Shown: positions 1 to 8,441 of the stretch, one piece after another
Layout of the letters: the number at the start of each line of letters is the position of its first letter
Position numbering within the stretch: the first letter of the stretch is position 1
DNA from: Cryptobacteroides sp964538395
Lineage (GTDB): Bacteria; Bacteroidota; Bacteroidia; Bacteroidales; UBA932
Direction: 5' to 3'
Assembly (NCBI GenBank): GCA_964538395.1
Contig: CAZIFT010000001.1
Location: forward strand, 23,386 to 87,385
DNA length: 64,000 bases
Notes under the pieces: generated by a model
Told to the model about the DNA's origin: nothing
The model's input: the letters and a program-made list of their open reading frames with translations, nothing else
Databases searched by the model: none
Position numbers and translations under genes: made by a program

Positions 1-876
1 CGTTATGTAGCAGGTGTCGGTGCCGACCATCCTCACCGGCTGGTTCTGGCTCCTGTGCCCGTATTTCAGCTTATAGACGTTGGCGCCGGCGGCCTTTGCC
101 AGCAGCTGGTTGCCCATGCATATGCCCATGCAGGGGCGGACGTTCTCCGAATTAAGGAAAGTCCTGATGTGGTCCACCGTGACCGCGCAGGTCTCGGGGT
201 CGCCCGGGCCGTTGGCCAGGAACAGACCGTCGAAGGAGAGGGTGTTGAAATCATAGTCCCAGGGCACTCTGACGAGCCTTACGCCCCTGTTGATGAGCTC
301 CCTGAGGATGTTGTTCTTGACTCCGCAGTCCACGAGGACCACGGTCTTCTTGCCTTCGGGATTGTATTCGATGACCTCCTTGCAGGAGACTTTGGCCACA
401 TAGTTCACGCCTTCATACTGCGCGTCCGGCACTTCGGAGGGGTCGTCGTCGAAGAGGATCTTTCCCATCTTCACGCCGCCTTCGCGGAGCTTCTTGGTGA
501 GCTCTCTCGTGTCTATGCCGGTGACTCCCGGCACCTGCTCCCTCTTGAGCCAGTCGGCCAGGCTCTCCACTGCGTTCCAGTGCGAATACTGCTCGCTGTA
601 GTCGCAGACTATCAGGCCCTCCACATGTATTTTGTCGCTCTCCAGGAAGTCGGATATCCCGTTCTTGTCCTTGCCTTTCGGAGGGACTCCGTAGTTGCCG
701 GCGAGAGGATAGGTGAGCACCATGAGCTGTCCGGCATAGGACGGGTCGGTGAGGCTCTCGGGGTAGCCGACCATCGCGGTGTTGAAGACGACTTCTCCCG
801 CGGCCGGCTTTTCATAGCCGAAAGACTTGCCGTGGAACTTTGTTCCGTCGCTGAGGACTAAGGTTACGTTTCGCAT
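1..876 (-). CDS. carA: Carbamoyl-phosphate synthase small (glutaminase) subunit, 3' end cut by window edge
   Basis: Hydrolyses glutamine and passes ammonia to the large subunit to make carbamoyl phosphate for arginine and pyrimidines. The 292 visible residues start MRNVTLVLSDGTKFHG and hold the N-terminal CarA domain, then the class I glutamine amidotransferase domain with ANGPGDPE (about 221-228) and the nucleophile motif GICMGNQ with Cys253. The reading frame is still open at base 1, so the end with the catalytic His/Glu lies outside the window. It starts 4 bases after the CoA-transferase stop and is the last visible gene of the arginine operon, where it would supply carbamoyl phosphate to the carbamoyltransferase. 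The Asn in place of the usual His in GICxGxQ is not next to a lost catalytic residue. carB is not visible. Confidence 0.95.
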   Translation of the reverse strand, partial: MRNVTLVLSDGTKFHGKSFGYEKPAAGEVVFNTAMVGYPESLTDPSYAGQLMVLTYPLAGNYGVPPKGKDKNGISDFLESDKIHVEGLIVCDYSEQYSHWNAVESLADWLKREQVPGVTGIDTRELTKKLREGGVKMGKILFDDDPSEVPDAQYEGVNYVAKVSCKEVIEYNPEGKKTVVLVDCGVKNNILRELINRGVRLVRVPWDYDFNTLSFDGLFLANGPGDPETCAVTVDHIRTFLNSENVRPCMGICMGNQLLAKAAGANVYKLKYGHRSQNQPVRMVGTDTCYIT

Positions 877-880
877 GATT

Positions 881-2185
881 CTAAATGGTGAAGTTGTGAT
901 AATGCGGGCCGAATCTCTCGAATGCGGCCCGGTCCAGAGCCTCTCTGTCATCGGGATGGGCTATGGAGATGAGCAGCTTGGCCCTCTCCTGAAGCGACCT
1001 TCCCGTGAGGTCCGCCCAGCCATATTCCGTGACGAAGATGTGCGCGTCGGCGCGCGGGGTGACCACTCCGGCGCCCTCCCTGAGGGTGGGCACGATCTTG
1101 GTCGCTCCCTTCTTGGTCCTGGATGCGAAGGCGGTGATTGACTTTCCTCCCTCGGACATGACGGAGCCCCTCACGAAATCGAGCTGTCCTCCCGTCCCGG
1201 AATAGATTCTCGTGCCGATCGAATCGGCGCAGATCTGGCCGGTGAGATCAACCTCCGTCGCTGAATTGACGGCTACAGTATTGGGATTCTGCGCGATATT
1301 CAGAGGATTGTTAATATACTTGATGTCTTTCATCACGACATCAGGATTCCGGTCTATAAAGTTATAAACTTTTTTCGAACCGAGCAGAAAGGAAGCCGCG
1401 ATTTTCCCGCGGTCGAGCTTTTTCTCCGAGCCCGTGATCACTCCCTTGTGATAGAGATCAAGCACTCCGTCGGCGAACATTTCGGTGTGTATGCCCAGGT
1501 TTTTGTGGTTGCCGAGCTGGCTTGCGACGGCGTTGGGCAGCGAACCTATGCCCATCTGCAGGCAGGCGCCGTCGGGGATTATCTCCGAGACTATGCGGCC
1601 GATCTGGATTTCCTGCTCGGTGGGCTCCATATAGGGCTTCTCGATGAGGGGCCTGTCGTCGCGGACCAGATAGTCGAAACGGTCTATGGGGACGAGGTCT
1701 CCGTAGGCGAAGGGAACGTTGGGGTTCACCACTCCGATCACGGTTCTGGCGGTCTCTATGGCAGCTATCGAGCAGTCCACCGATGTGCCCAGCGACACCA
1801 TTCCGTTCTCGTCAGGCTCGGTGATCTGCACCATGGCCGCACCCAGCTTTATGGCGCCCCTGCGGTAGAGCTCTCCGGACTCGCTCAGGTGCACGGGGAG
1901 ATAGTCGGCATAGCCCGCGTTGACGTTGGCCCTGACATTGGCCGCCACGAAAAATCCCTGCTCGAAGAATATGCCCTCGAAGCGGGGATCCGAATAGGGC
2001 GCGGGCCCTTCGGTGTGGAAATGGTGGAAATGCAGGTCGGAAACCTCTCCGGCCTCGGCTCTGCGCACCAGTGCCTCCACCAGCGCGAACGGGACGCTCG
2101 CTATGCTCCCGAGATGTATGTGGTCGTGGCTCTGTACGGCCTGCACGGCCTCGTCGGCCGTTACGAATTTCGGTGTCTTCTTCAT
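881..2185 (-). CDS. Acetyl-CoA hydrolase/CoA-transferase family protein inside the arginine operon
   Basis: Family I-type CoA-transferase (4-hydroxybutyrate / acetate / succinate CoA-transferase group), 434 residues, a normal length. It has the CoA-site motif GIGSLPNAV (212-220) and the expected catalytic glutamate in GIHTEMFADG (Glu235), which forms the glutamyl-CoA thioester in this family. The C-terminal domain has the conserved glycine-rich GTGGQLDF stretch. Its ATG shares one base with the argH stop (TAATG), and carA follows 4 bases on, so it is translated with the arginine genes. The true acyl acceptor cannot be read from sequence. Family members use acetate, succinate, propionate, butyrate or 4-hydroxybutyrate. 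The operon position suggests it could re-activate the acetate or succinate released by the deacylase at 3532-4578; that is inference. Confidence 0.85.
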   Translation of the reverse strand: MKKTPKFVTADEAVQAVQSHDHIHLGSIASVPFALVEALVRRAEAGEVSDLHFHHFHTEGPAPYSDPRFEGIFFEQGFFVAANVRANVNAGYADYLPVHLSESGELYRRGAIKLGAAMVQITEPDENGMVSLGTSVDCSIAAIETARTVIGVVNPNVPFAYGDLVPIDRFDYLVRDDRPLIEKPYMEPTEQEIQIGRIVSEIIPDGACLQMGIGSLPNAVASQLGNHKNLGIHTEMFADGVLDLYHKGVITGSEKKLDRGKIAASFLLGSKKVYNFIDRNPDVVMKDIKYINNPLNIAQNPNTVAVNSATEVDLTGQICADSIGTRIYSGTGGQLDFVRGSVMSEGGKSITAFASRTKKGATKIVPTLREGAGVVTPRADAHIFVTEYGWADLTGRSLQERAKLLISIAHPDDREALDRAAFERFGPHYHNFTI

Positions 2186-3528
2186 TATTCTTCCGTAAGC
2201 TTTTCGACGGCGGCATGGACCCTGTCAAAGGTGAACCCGCCCATTATGCGGTCCATCTTGTCCTTTATCCTGTCGTTGCACAGGTTTCCGATGGAGCCCT
2301 CATGAGTGTGGTGAAGGGTGCCGTGGTACTCGAAGGTGCCGTTCTGCACCTCCGCGCCCACCTTCCTGTAGGCGTCCCTGAAGGGCACTCCGTTCTTCAC
2401 GAGGTCGTTGACCTCCTCGACAGTGTAGGCCAGGGCATATTTCGGGTCCTTCATGATGTCCTTCTTCACCTCCATGTTCTCCACGGCATAGGCGGCTATG
2501 TCCAGACAGTCGTCCATCTCGGCGAACAGCGGGAAGAACACTTCCTTGATTATCTGCATGTCCCTGAAATAGCCCGAGGGCAGGTTTCCGGTGATGTATC
2601 TTATGGTGCCGGGCACGCCCTGGATCTTGTTGCAGTGGGCCCTGATGAGCTCGAACACGTCCGGGTTCTTCTTGTGCGGCATTATGCTGGAACCCGTCGT
2701 GAGGGAGTCCGGCAGATGGATGAAGCCGAAGTTCTGGCTCGTATAGAGGCAGCAGTCCATGGCCAGCCTTCCGAGAGTCTCGGCCATCGAGGCATAGGCG
2801 AAGGCCACGGCGCGCTCGGTCTTTCCGCGGCCCATCTGGGCATAGACCGAATTATAGTCCAGGTCGTCGAAGCCCAGCAGCTCGGTGGTCCTGGTCCTGT
2901 TCAGGGGCGCCGAAGACCCGTAGCCGGCGGCAGCTCCGAGAGGATTCTGGTTGCTTATGTCCCATGCGGCCCTCATCATGAGCATGTCGTCGGTGAGGCT
3001 CTCCGCATAGGCCCCGAACCAGAGCCCGAACGAAGAGGGCATCGCCACCTGCAGATGGGTGTAGCCGGGGATTATCACGTCCTTGTAGGCCTCGCTCTTC
3101 TTCTGGAGCTCGTCGAAGAGGGCGCGCGCCTTGCGCACCGTCTTCTCTATCTCGGCGCGGATGAAGAGCTTCACGTCCACCATCACCTGGTCGTTGCGGG
3201 AGCGGCCCGTGTGGACCTTCTTGCCGGTGTCGCCAAGGGCCCTGGTGAGCATGAGCTCCACCTGGGAGTGGATGTCCTCCACCCCGTCCTCGATCTGCAG
3301 CTCACCTGCGAGGGCGCTGCGGTAGAGCTTCTTCATCTCGGGGAGCAGCTTGCGGAGGTCCTCCTCCGGCAGCAGTCCCACTTCGGAGAGCATGGTTATG
3401 TGGGCCATGGTGCCCATTATGTCGTAGGGAGCGAGGAAACGGTCCATCTCGCGGTCTTTTCCGACCGTGAAGCGGTCGATCTTCTCATCGACCTTGAATC
3501 CCTTGTCCCACAGTTTGTTCTCTGCCAT
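2185..3528 (-). CDS. argH: Argininosuccinate lyase
   Basis: Last step of arginine synthesis: splits argininosuccinate into arginine and fumarate. 447 residues, the normal length. Fumarase/aspartase superfamily signatures are all present: HTGRSRND (106-113), GYTHLQVAMP (155-164) and the mobile signature loop GSSIMPHKKNPD (279-290) with the catalytic serine. It lies 3 bases after the M20 deacylase gene, and its TAA overlaps the ATG of the CoA-transferase by one base. No sign of damage. Cytoplasmic homotetramer by family knowledge. Confidence 0.97.
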   Translation of the reverse strand: MAENKLWDKGFKVDEKIDRFTVGKDREMDRFLAPYDIMGTMAHITMLSEVGLLPEEDLRKLLPEMKKLYRSALAGELQIEDGVEDIHSQVELMLTRALGDTGKKVHTGRSRNDQVMVDVKLFIRAEIEKTVRKARALFDELQKKSEAYKDVIIPGYTHLQVAMPSSFGLWFGAYAESLTDDMLMMRAAWDISNQNPLGAAAGYGSSAPLNRTRTTELLGFDDLDYNSVYAQMGRGKTERAVAFAYASMAETLGRLAMDCCLYTSQNFGFIHLPDSLTTGSSIMPHKKNPDVFELIRAHCNKIQGVPGTIRYITGNLPSGYFRDMQIIKEVFFPLFAEMDDCLDIAAYAVENMEVKKDIMKDPKYALAYTVEEVNDLVKNGVPFRDAYRKVGAEVQNGTFEYHGTLHHTHEGSIGNLCNDRIKDKMDRIMGGFTFDRVHAAVEKLTEE

Positions 3529-3531
3529 TGT

Positions 3532-4578
3532 CTAGTCTATTTTCAGTCCGTCGAGCAGACGGAGGTAAATGTCCAGTCCCTCTTCGATTTCGGAGGGCAT
3601 TATGTATTCGTCGGCGGAATGCGAGCGCGCGGAGTCTCCGGGGCCTATCTTGATCGTGGGGAAGGAGACCAGCGCCTGGTTGCTGGTGGTCGGGGAACCG
3701 AAGGTGCCGAGTCCCAGCTCCTTTCCTCTCCTGACCACGGGATGCTCAGGGTCTATGCAGGAGCTGTTGATCCTCGTGGACCTCTCCTTGACCTGGCACT
3801 TGACCGCATTCTTTATTATCTGGAGCACTTCCAGATTGGTGTACATGCCGTTGGGGCGGACGTCCACCACGAAAGTGCACTTGTCCGGAATCACATTGTG
3901 CTGGGTTCCGGCATTGATCTGGGTCACGCTCATCTTCACCTGGCCCAGGAACTCCGACCTCTTCTCGAAGCGGTAGTTCTGGAACCATTCCAGGTCGCCC
4001 AGCGCCTCATAGATCGCGTTTCTGCCCTCGTCCCTGGCGGCATGGCCGCTTTTTCCGAGCGACACGCAGTCCAGGACCATCAGGCCTCTCTCGGCCACTG
4101 CCATCTCCATTCCGGTGGGTTCGCCGATGATTCCGAGGTCTATCCTGCCGAGCTCGGGCAGCAGCATGTCCAGTCCGCCGCGGCCGCTGACTTCCTCCTC
4201 GGCCGTCGCGCTGAACACCAGCCTGTAGGGCTGCGGCTTCTTTATGAGTTCGAGATATGCGGCCAGCAGGGCTATGAGCGAGCCGCCGTCGTCGTTGCTG
4301 CCGAGACCATAGAGCTTCCCGTCCTCAAGCACGGGGGTGAAGGGGTCCCTGGTGTATCCCGCAGAGGGCTTCACCGTGTCCAGATGGGCGTTGAGCAGCA
4401 TGGTCGGTTTGTCGCCGGGCTTCTCGGACGCCGTCCACAGGTTGTTTCCCAGGCGGTTCACCGGGATTCCCTGAGACTTCATCCAGTCCTCGAGAATGTC
4501 GGCCGCAGCCTCCTCCTCCCTGCTGAAGGAAGGGACCGCGATGAGGCTCTTGAGCAGTTCTAGATATTTATTGTCCAT
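3532..4578 (-). CDS. M20 family deacylase, probable N-acyl-citrulline (or N-acyl-ornithine) deacylase
   Basis: Zinc-dependent M20 amidohydrolase of the ArgE/DapE group, 348 residues. Metal ligands are visible: AHLDT (His65, Asp67), the bridging Asp in GSNDDGG (about 96-97), and the catalytic/metal glutamates in TAEEEVSG (about 127-129). In pathways that carbamoylate an acylated ornithine, the deacylase acts on N-acyl-citrulline rather than N-acetylornithine. The carbamoyltransferase in the same operon is of that kind, so N-acetyl- or N-succinyl-citrulline is the likely substrate. There is no argJ in the operon, so the acyl group is lost as free acid. Between argB (4 bases upstream) and argH (3 bases downstream). 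Calling it argE would be conventional. Confidence 0.88.
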   Translation of the reverse strand: MDNKYLELLKSLIAVPSFSREEEAAADILEDWMKSQGIPVNRLGNNLWTASEKPGDKPTMLLNAHLDTVKPSAGYTRDPFTPVLEDGKLYGLGSNDDGGSLIALLAAYLELIKKPQPYRLVFSATAEEEVSGRGGLDMLLPELGRIDLGIIGEPTGMEMAVAERGLMVLDCVSLGKSGHAARDEGRNAIYEALGDLEWFQNYRFEKRSEFLGQVKMSVTQINAGTQHNVIPDKCTFVVDVRPNGMYTNLEVLQIIKNAVKCQVKERSTRINSSCIDPEHPVVRRGKELGLGTFGSPTTSNQALVSFPTIKIGPGDSARSHSADEYIMPSEIEEGLDIYLRLLDGLKID

Positions 4579-4582
4579 TGCG

Positions 4583-5341
4583 TCAGAGAGTTATTACGGT
4601 GCCGCCTTCCGGATTGCCGGGGCTTGTGATTACAACCCTGTCCACGCCTGCGCGCAGCGCGGCGATGGCGTTCTCCAGCTTCGGGATCATGCCGCCGGAC
4701 ACCGTCCCGTCAGCCACGAGAGCCTTGAAGCTTTCAGGAGTGATCTCGGGAATCACGGACTCCGGGTTCTCCGGGTCGGAAAGGACTCCGGGCATCTCGA
4801 AGCAATAGGTCAGGGTGACCTGGAACATGGAGGCGAGTGCCTTCGCGGCCTCTGCGGCTATGGTGTCTGCATTGGTGTTCAGGATGTGGCCCTTGCCGTC
4901 ATGGGTGAGGGGTGCGAGCACCGGCACCGCTCCGCCTTCGATGAAGGACGCCAGCGCGGCGGCATTGACCTTGCGCACATCTCCCACATAGCCGTAGTCC
5001 ACCTCTCCGACAGGACGCTTGTCGCTGAGCATCAGGTTCATGTCCGCGCCGGTGAGGCCTATGGCATTCACTCCGCGCTCCTGGAGGGAGGCGACTATGT
5101 TCTTGTTCACCAGACCGCCATAGACCATGGTCACCACGTCGAGCATGGGCTTGTCGGTGATTCTGCGGCCTCCGACCATTTTAGTCTCTATGCCCAGCTT
5201 GGCGGCCATCGCGGTGGCGGTGCGTCCGCCGCCGTGGACCAGCACTTTGGGGCCCTGAACCTTGACGAAAGTGTCCAGAAAGGCGGGGAGAGAGTCTTCC
5301 ACTATCTTCCCGCCTACTTTTATTATATTGACTTTCACCAT
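4583..5341 (-). CDS. argB: Acetylglutamate kinase (or N-acyl-glutamate kinase)
   Basis: Phosphorylates the gamma-carboxylate of N-acetylglutamate (or N-succinylglutamate). 252 residues, the short form typical of linear arginine pathways. Amino-acid kinase fold with KVGGKIVE (8-15), the glycine-rich VHGGGR (35-40), and GLTGAD in the middle. No N-terminal helix of the kind used by arginine-sensitive hexameric NAGKs is evident, so control may rest with ArgR. It follows the carbamoyltransferase gene by 4 bases. Confidence 0.95.
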   Translation of the reverse strand: MVKVNIIKVGGKIVEDSLPAFLDTFVKVQGPKVLVHGGGRTATAMAAKLGIETKMVGGRRITDKPMLDVVTMVYGGLVNKNIVASLQERGVNAIGLTGADMNLMLSDKRPVGEVDYGYVGDVRKVNAAALASFIEGGAVPVLAPLTHDGKGHILNTNADTIAAEAAKALASMFQVTLTYCFEMPGVLSDPENPESVIPEITPESFKALVADGTVSGGMIPKLENAIAALRAGVDRVVITSPGNPEGGTVITL

Positions 5342-5345
5342 CTTC

Positions 5346-6308
5346 CTACAGCGATTCCAGCATTCTCTTCATTACCACCTGGGCTGACACCGCTCTGTTG
5401 GCGGCTTCCGGAATCACCAGACTTGTGGGAGCGTCGATCACCTCATCGGACACTATCATGTTCCTTCTCACGGGAAGGCAGTGCATGAAGAAGGCGTTGT
5501 CGGTCACGTCCATATGCTTCTTGTCCACGGTCCAGCTCATGTCCTTGCTGAGGATCTTGCCATAGTCCGCGGGATTGGTCACTCCGGGGCAGCTCCAGTT
5601 CTTGGCATAGATGAAATCCGCGCCCTCGAAGGCCTTCATCTGGTCATATTCCACTTTGGCGTCGCCTACGAAGGCGGGGTCGAGCTCATATCCGTGGGGA
5701 TGAGTCACCACGAAATCCACATCGGCGGCCCTCATCCACTCGGCGAACGAGTTGGGCACTGCCTGGGGGAGGGACTTCGGGTGGGGAGCCCACGAGAGCA
5801 CCACCTTGGGGCGTTTTTTCTTCTTGTATTCCTCGATGGTGATGAGGTCGGCGAAGGCCTGGCAGGGATGCACCGTGGCCGATTCGAGGCTGATCACGGG
5901 ACGTCCGCTGTACTCCTGGAACTGGCGCAGGACGGTCTCCTGATAGTCATACTCTCTGTCGGTGAGGCCGGCGAAGGAGCGTATGCCGATGAGGTCGCAG
6001 TAGCTGCCGATCACGGGGATGGCCTCCCTGAGATGCTCCGACTTGTCTCCGTCCATGACCACGCCCATCTCGGTCTCGAGCTTCCAGCTCTCCTGTCCGA
6101 TATTGAGCACTATGGGGTTCATGCCCAGGTTCAGGGCCGCCTTCTGGCTGCTCAGCCTGGTGCGGAGGCTGTTGTTGAAGAAGACCAGCATTATGGTCTT
6201 GTCCTGTCCCAGCTTCTTCCATGCGAAGGGATTGGCCTTGACCTCCTTGGCCTCTTCCAGGGCCTTGTGGAGGTCGCCTATGTCAGATACGTGGAAAAAT
6301 TGTCTCAT
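5346..6308 (-). CDS. N-acyl-ornithine carbamoyltransferase (N-acetyl- or N-succinyl-L-ornithine)
   Basis: Transfers the carbamoyl group to an N-acylated ornithine, giving N-acyl-citrulline. 320 residues. The carbamoyl-phosphate loop is SLRTRLS (47-53) rather than the STRTR of ordinary ornithine enzymes, and HPCQAFAD (147-154) and HCLPVRR (276-282) complete the site; this is the ArgF' family of Bacteroidota. Residue 90, in MDGDKSEHL, is Ser. In the family the equivalent residue is Pro in the N-succinylornithine enzyme of Bacteroides fragilis and Glu in the N-acetylornithine enzyme of Xanthomonas. A small residue here leans toward the succinyl substrate, not proven. Start ATG overlaps the argD stop (ATGA). 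Confidence 0.92.
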   Translation of the reverse strand: MRQFFHVSDIGDLHKALEEAKEVKANPFAWKKLGQDKTIMLVFFNNSLRTRLSSQKAALNLGMNPIVLNIGQESWKLETEMGVVMDGDKSEHLREAIPVIGSYCDLIGIRSFAGLTDREYDYQETVLRQFQEYSGRPVISLESATVHPCQAFADLITIEEYKKKKRPKVVLSWAPHPKSLPQAVPNSFAEWMRAADVDFVVTHPHGYELDPAFVGDAKVEYDQMKAFEGADFIYAKNWSCPGVTNPADYGKILSKDMSWTVDKKHMDVTDNAFFMHCLPVRRNMIVSDEVIDAPTSLVIPEAANRAVSAQVVMKRMLESL

Positions 6309-7432
6309 TTGTCAAGTATTTCTTTTAACGCGTTTGTGAAGACCGCGGCCTGTTCCGTCTTCAGGCACAGCGGGGCCAGCAGGCGGACCATCCTCTTGCC
6401 GGCCACGCCGGTGAAGATGTGCCTGTCATAGAGAAGCTCCTTCCTTATGGGCGCCACGTCCTCGTTGAACTCGATTCCGAGCATGAGGCCCTTTCCTCTC
6501 ACCTCCCTGATCTTCGGGGATGCGGGGATGTTGGCCTTGAGATATTCGCCCACCTTGAGGGCGTTCTCGATCAGATGCTCTTCCTTCATCACGTCCAGCA
6601 CGGCCAGGGCTCCGGCCATTGCCAGATAGTTTCCTCCGAAAGTGGTTCCCAGCATGCCTTTCTTGGCCTGGAATTCGGGCGAAATCAGGATTCCGCCGCA
6701 GGGGAAGCCGTTGGCTATGCCCTTGGCCATGGTGATTATGCCCGGGCGTATGCCGTTCCACTGGTGGGCGAAATATTTTCCGGTCCTGCCGCAGCCGCTC
6801 TGCACCTCGTCCAGAATCAGCACGGCGCCGTAGTGGCGGCACAGTCTCTCAAGCTCCTTCATGAACCCGTCCGAAGGGATGTTGATGCCTCCGCAGCCCT
6901 GTATGCCCTCGATTATCACGCCGGCCACATCGCCGCCCCTGAGGGCCTGCTCCACTGCGGCCACGTCCTCAAGGTCGCAGAAGGTGACCTTGTGCGAGGC
7001 GTTGAAGGGCGAGACTATGGCGGGGTTGTCGGTCACCGCGACGGCTCCGGACGTGCGACCGTGGAAGCTGTGGCGGAAGGCCACTATCCTGTCCTTTCCG
7101 GTGTGGAAGGAGGCGAGCTTCATGGCGTTCTCGTTGGACTCCGCCCCCGAGTTGTCGAGGAAGAGGGAGTAGTCGGGATAGCCGCAGAACTCCCCGAGCT
7201 TTGCGGCGAGTTCCTCCTGAAGCGGGTTGATGACGCTGTTGGAATAGAAGGCTATCTTATGGAGCTGCTCCGTGATGGCCTCGATATAGTGCGGGTGGCT
7301 GTGTCCTATGGAGATCACGGCGTGGCCGCCGTAGAGGTCCAGGTACTCGGTCCCGTTCTTGTCCCAGACACGGCAGCCCTCGGCTCTCTCGGGCACCACG
7401 TCAAAAAGGGAATATACGTCGAACAGATTCAT
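6305..7432 (-). CDS. argD: N-acyl-ornithine aminotransferase (class III PLP enzyme)
   Basis: Converts N-acyl-glutamate semialdehyde and glutamate to N-acyl-ornithine and 2-oxoglutarate. 375 residues. Class III aminotransferase with FLDNSGAESNE near residue 91-101, the PLP-contacting LILDEVQSGCGRTG (206-219), and the Schiff-base lysine Lys237 in TMAKGIANG. Lies 12 bases after argC and overlaps the carbamoyltransferase start by 4 bases. Acyl preference (acetyl or succinyl) is not decided by anything visible. Confidence 0.95.
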   Translation of the reverse strand: MNLFDVYSLFDVVPERAEGCRVWDKNGTEYLDLYGGHAVISIGHSHPHYIEAITEQLHKIAFYSNSVINPLQEELAAKLGEFCGYPDYSLFLDNSGAESNENAMKLASFHTGKDRIVAFRHSFHGRTSGAVAVTDNPAIVSPFNASHKVTFCDLEDVAAVEQALRGGDVAGVIIEGIQGCGGINIPSDGFMKELERLCRHYGAVLILDEVQSGCGRTGKYFAHQWNGIRPGIITMAKGIANGFPCGGILISPEFQAKKGMLGTTFGGNYLAMAGALAVLDVMKEEHLIENALKVGEYLKANIPASPKIREVRGKGLMLGIEFNEDVAPIRKELLYDRHIFTGVAGKRMVRLLAPLCLKTEQAAVFTNALKEILDK

Positions 7433-7444
7433 GTGTCTTTGTCT

Positions 7445-8437
7445 TTAAAAAGCGGTCGCCTTGAGCCTGAGGCCCTCGTCCTCCGGGAGGGAGAACATGA
7501 GGTTCATGTTCTGGACGGCCTGTCCTGCGGCTCCCTTGAGCAGATTGTCTATGACGCTGCTGATCACCGCCTTGTTGCCGAATTTGTCTATATGCACCAG
7601 GCCTTTGTTGGTCCCGGTCACCTGCTTCAGGTCCAGGCTCCTGTCCGTGTAGCGCGTGAAGGCGGAGCCGGAGTAGAAGTCCGTGTACAGTTTTGCCAGA
7701 GTCTCCGCGTCCGGATTGGCGGCGGAACCCTCTTCGCCCTCGAAGCGGACCACGCTGGTGCAGAAGATGCCCCTTGCGAAGTCGCCCCTGTAGGGGATGA
7801 AGTCTATGCTGCAGGGCAGTTCGCCCTGAAGAGAGGTCAGCGACTGGCGGATTTCGTGCAGATGCTGATGGGTGAACACCTTATAGATGCTCATGTTGCC
7901 GCTTCTCCAGCTGAAATGGGTGGTGGCGGAGGGTTTCTGTCCGGCACCGGTGCTTCCGGTGATGGCGTTCACGCTCACGTCGCTCTTCAGCAGCCCGGCC
8001 TTGGCCAGGGGCAGCAGGCCCAGCTGGATGCAGGTCGCGAAGCATCCGGGGTTGGCCAGATGGCTGCAGCCGCGGATCTTTTCCCTGTTCAGCTCCGGCA
8101 GGCCATAGATGAAGTCATGGGTGGGGGCGGCTATGCGGAAGTCCTGCGCCAGGTCTATTATCTTCACCCCTCCCGGGATGGGGTGCTCCTTCAGGAAGGC
8201 CTCGCTCTTGCCGTGGCCGAAGCAGAAGAACACCACGTCCACCTTGTCGAAGGGCATGTCGGCGCTGAAGACCAGGTCGGTGTCTCCGACCAGACCCTCA
8301 TGGACATCGCACACCGGCACTCCGGCGTTGGATTCGCTGGCGGCGAAGACTATCTCCGCCTCCGGGTGGTTCACCAGCAGACGGATGAGCTCTCCTCCGG
8401 TGTATCCGGCAGCTCCCAGTATTCCGACTCTCACCAT
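7445..8437 (-). CDS. argC: N-acyl-gamma-glutamyl-phosphate reductase
   Basis: NADPH-dependent reduction of N-acyl-glutamyl phosphate to the semialdehyde. 330 residues. N-terminal dinucleotide fold with GAAGYTGGEL (8-17) and the catalytic Cys132 in ANPGCFATC; the C-terminal catalytic domain keeps the His-containing GDFARGI region. Four bases separate it from argG. Type I (long) ArgC by length. Confidence 0.95.
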   Translation of the reverse strand: MVRVGILGAAGYTGGELIRLLVNHPEAEIVFAASESNAGVPVCDVHEGLVGDTDLVFSADMPFDKVDVVFFCFGHGKSEAFLKEHPIPGGVKIIDLAQDFRIAAPTHDFIYGLPELNREKIRGCSHLANPGCFATCIQLGLLPLAKAGLLKSDVSVNAITGSTGAGQKPSATTHFSWRSGNMSIYKVFTHQHLHEIRQSLTSLQGELPCSIDFIPYRGDFARGIFCTSVVRFEGEEGSAANPDAETLAKLYTDFYSGSAFTRYTDRSLDLKQVTGTNKGLVHIDKFGNKAVISSVIDNLLKGAAGQAVQNMNLMFSLPEDEGLRLKATAF

Positions 8438-8441
8438 GGGA

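Noticed and set aside
2071..4563. 830-codon plus-strand frame across argH and the M20 deacylase
   Set aside because: Antisense shadow of genes with full motifs; no promoter or family match.
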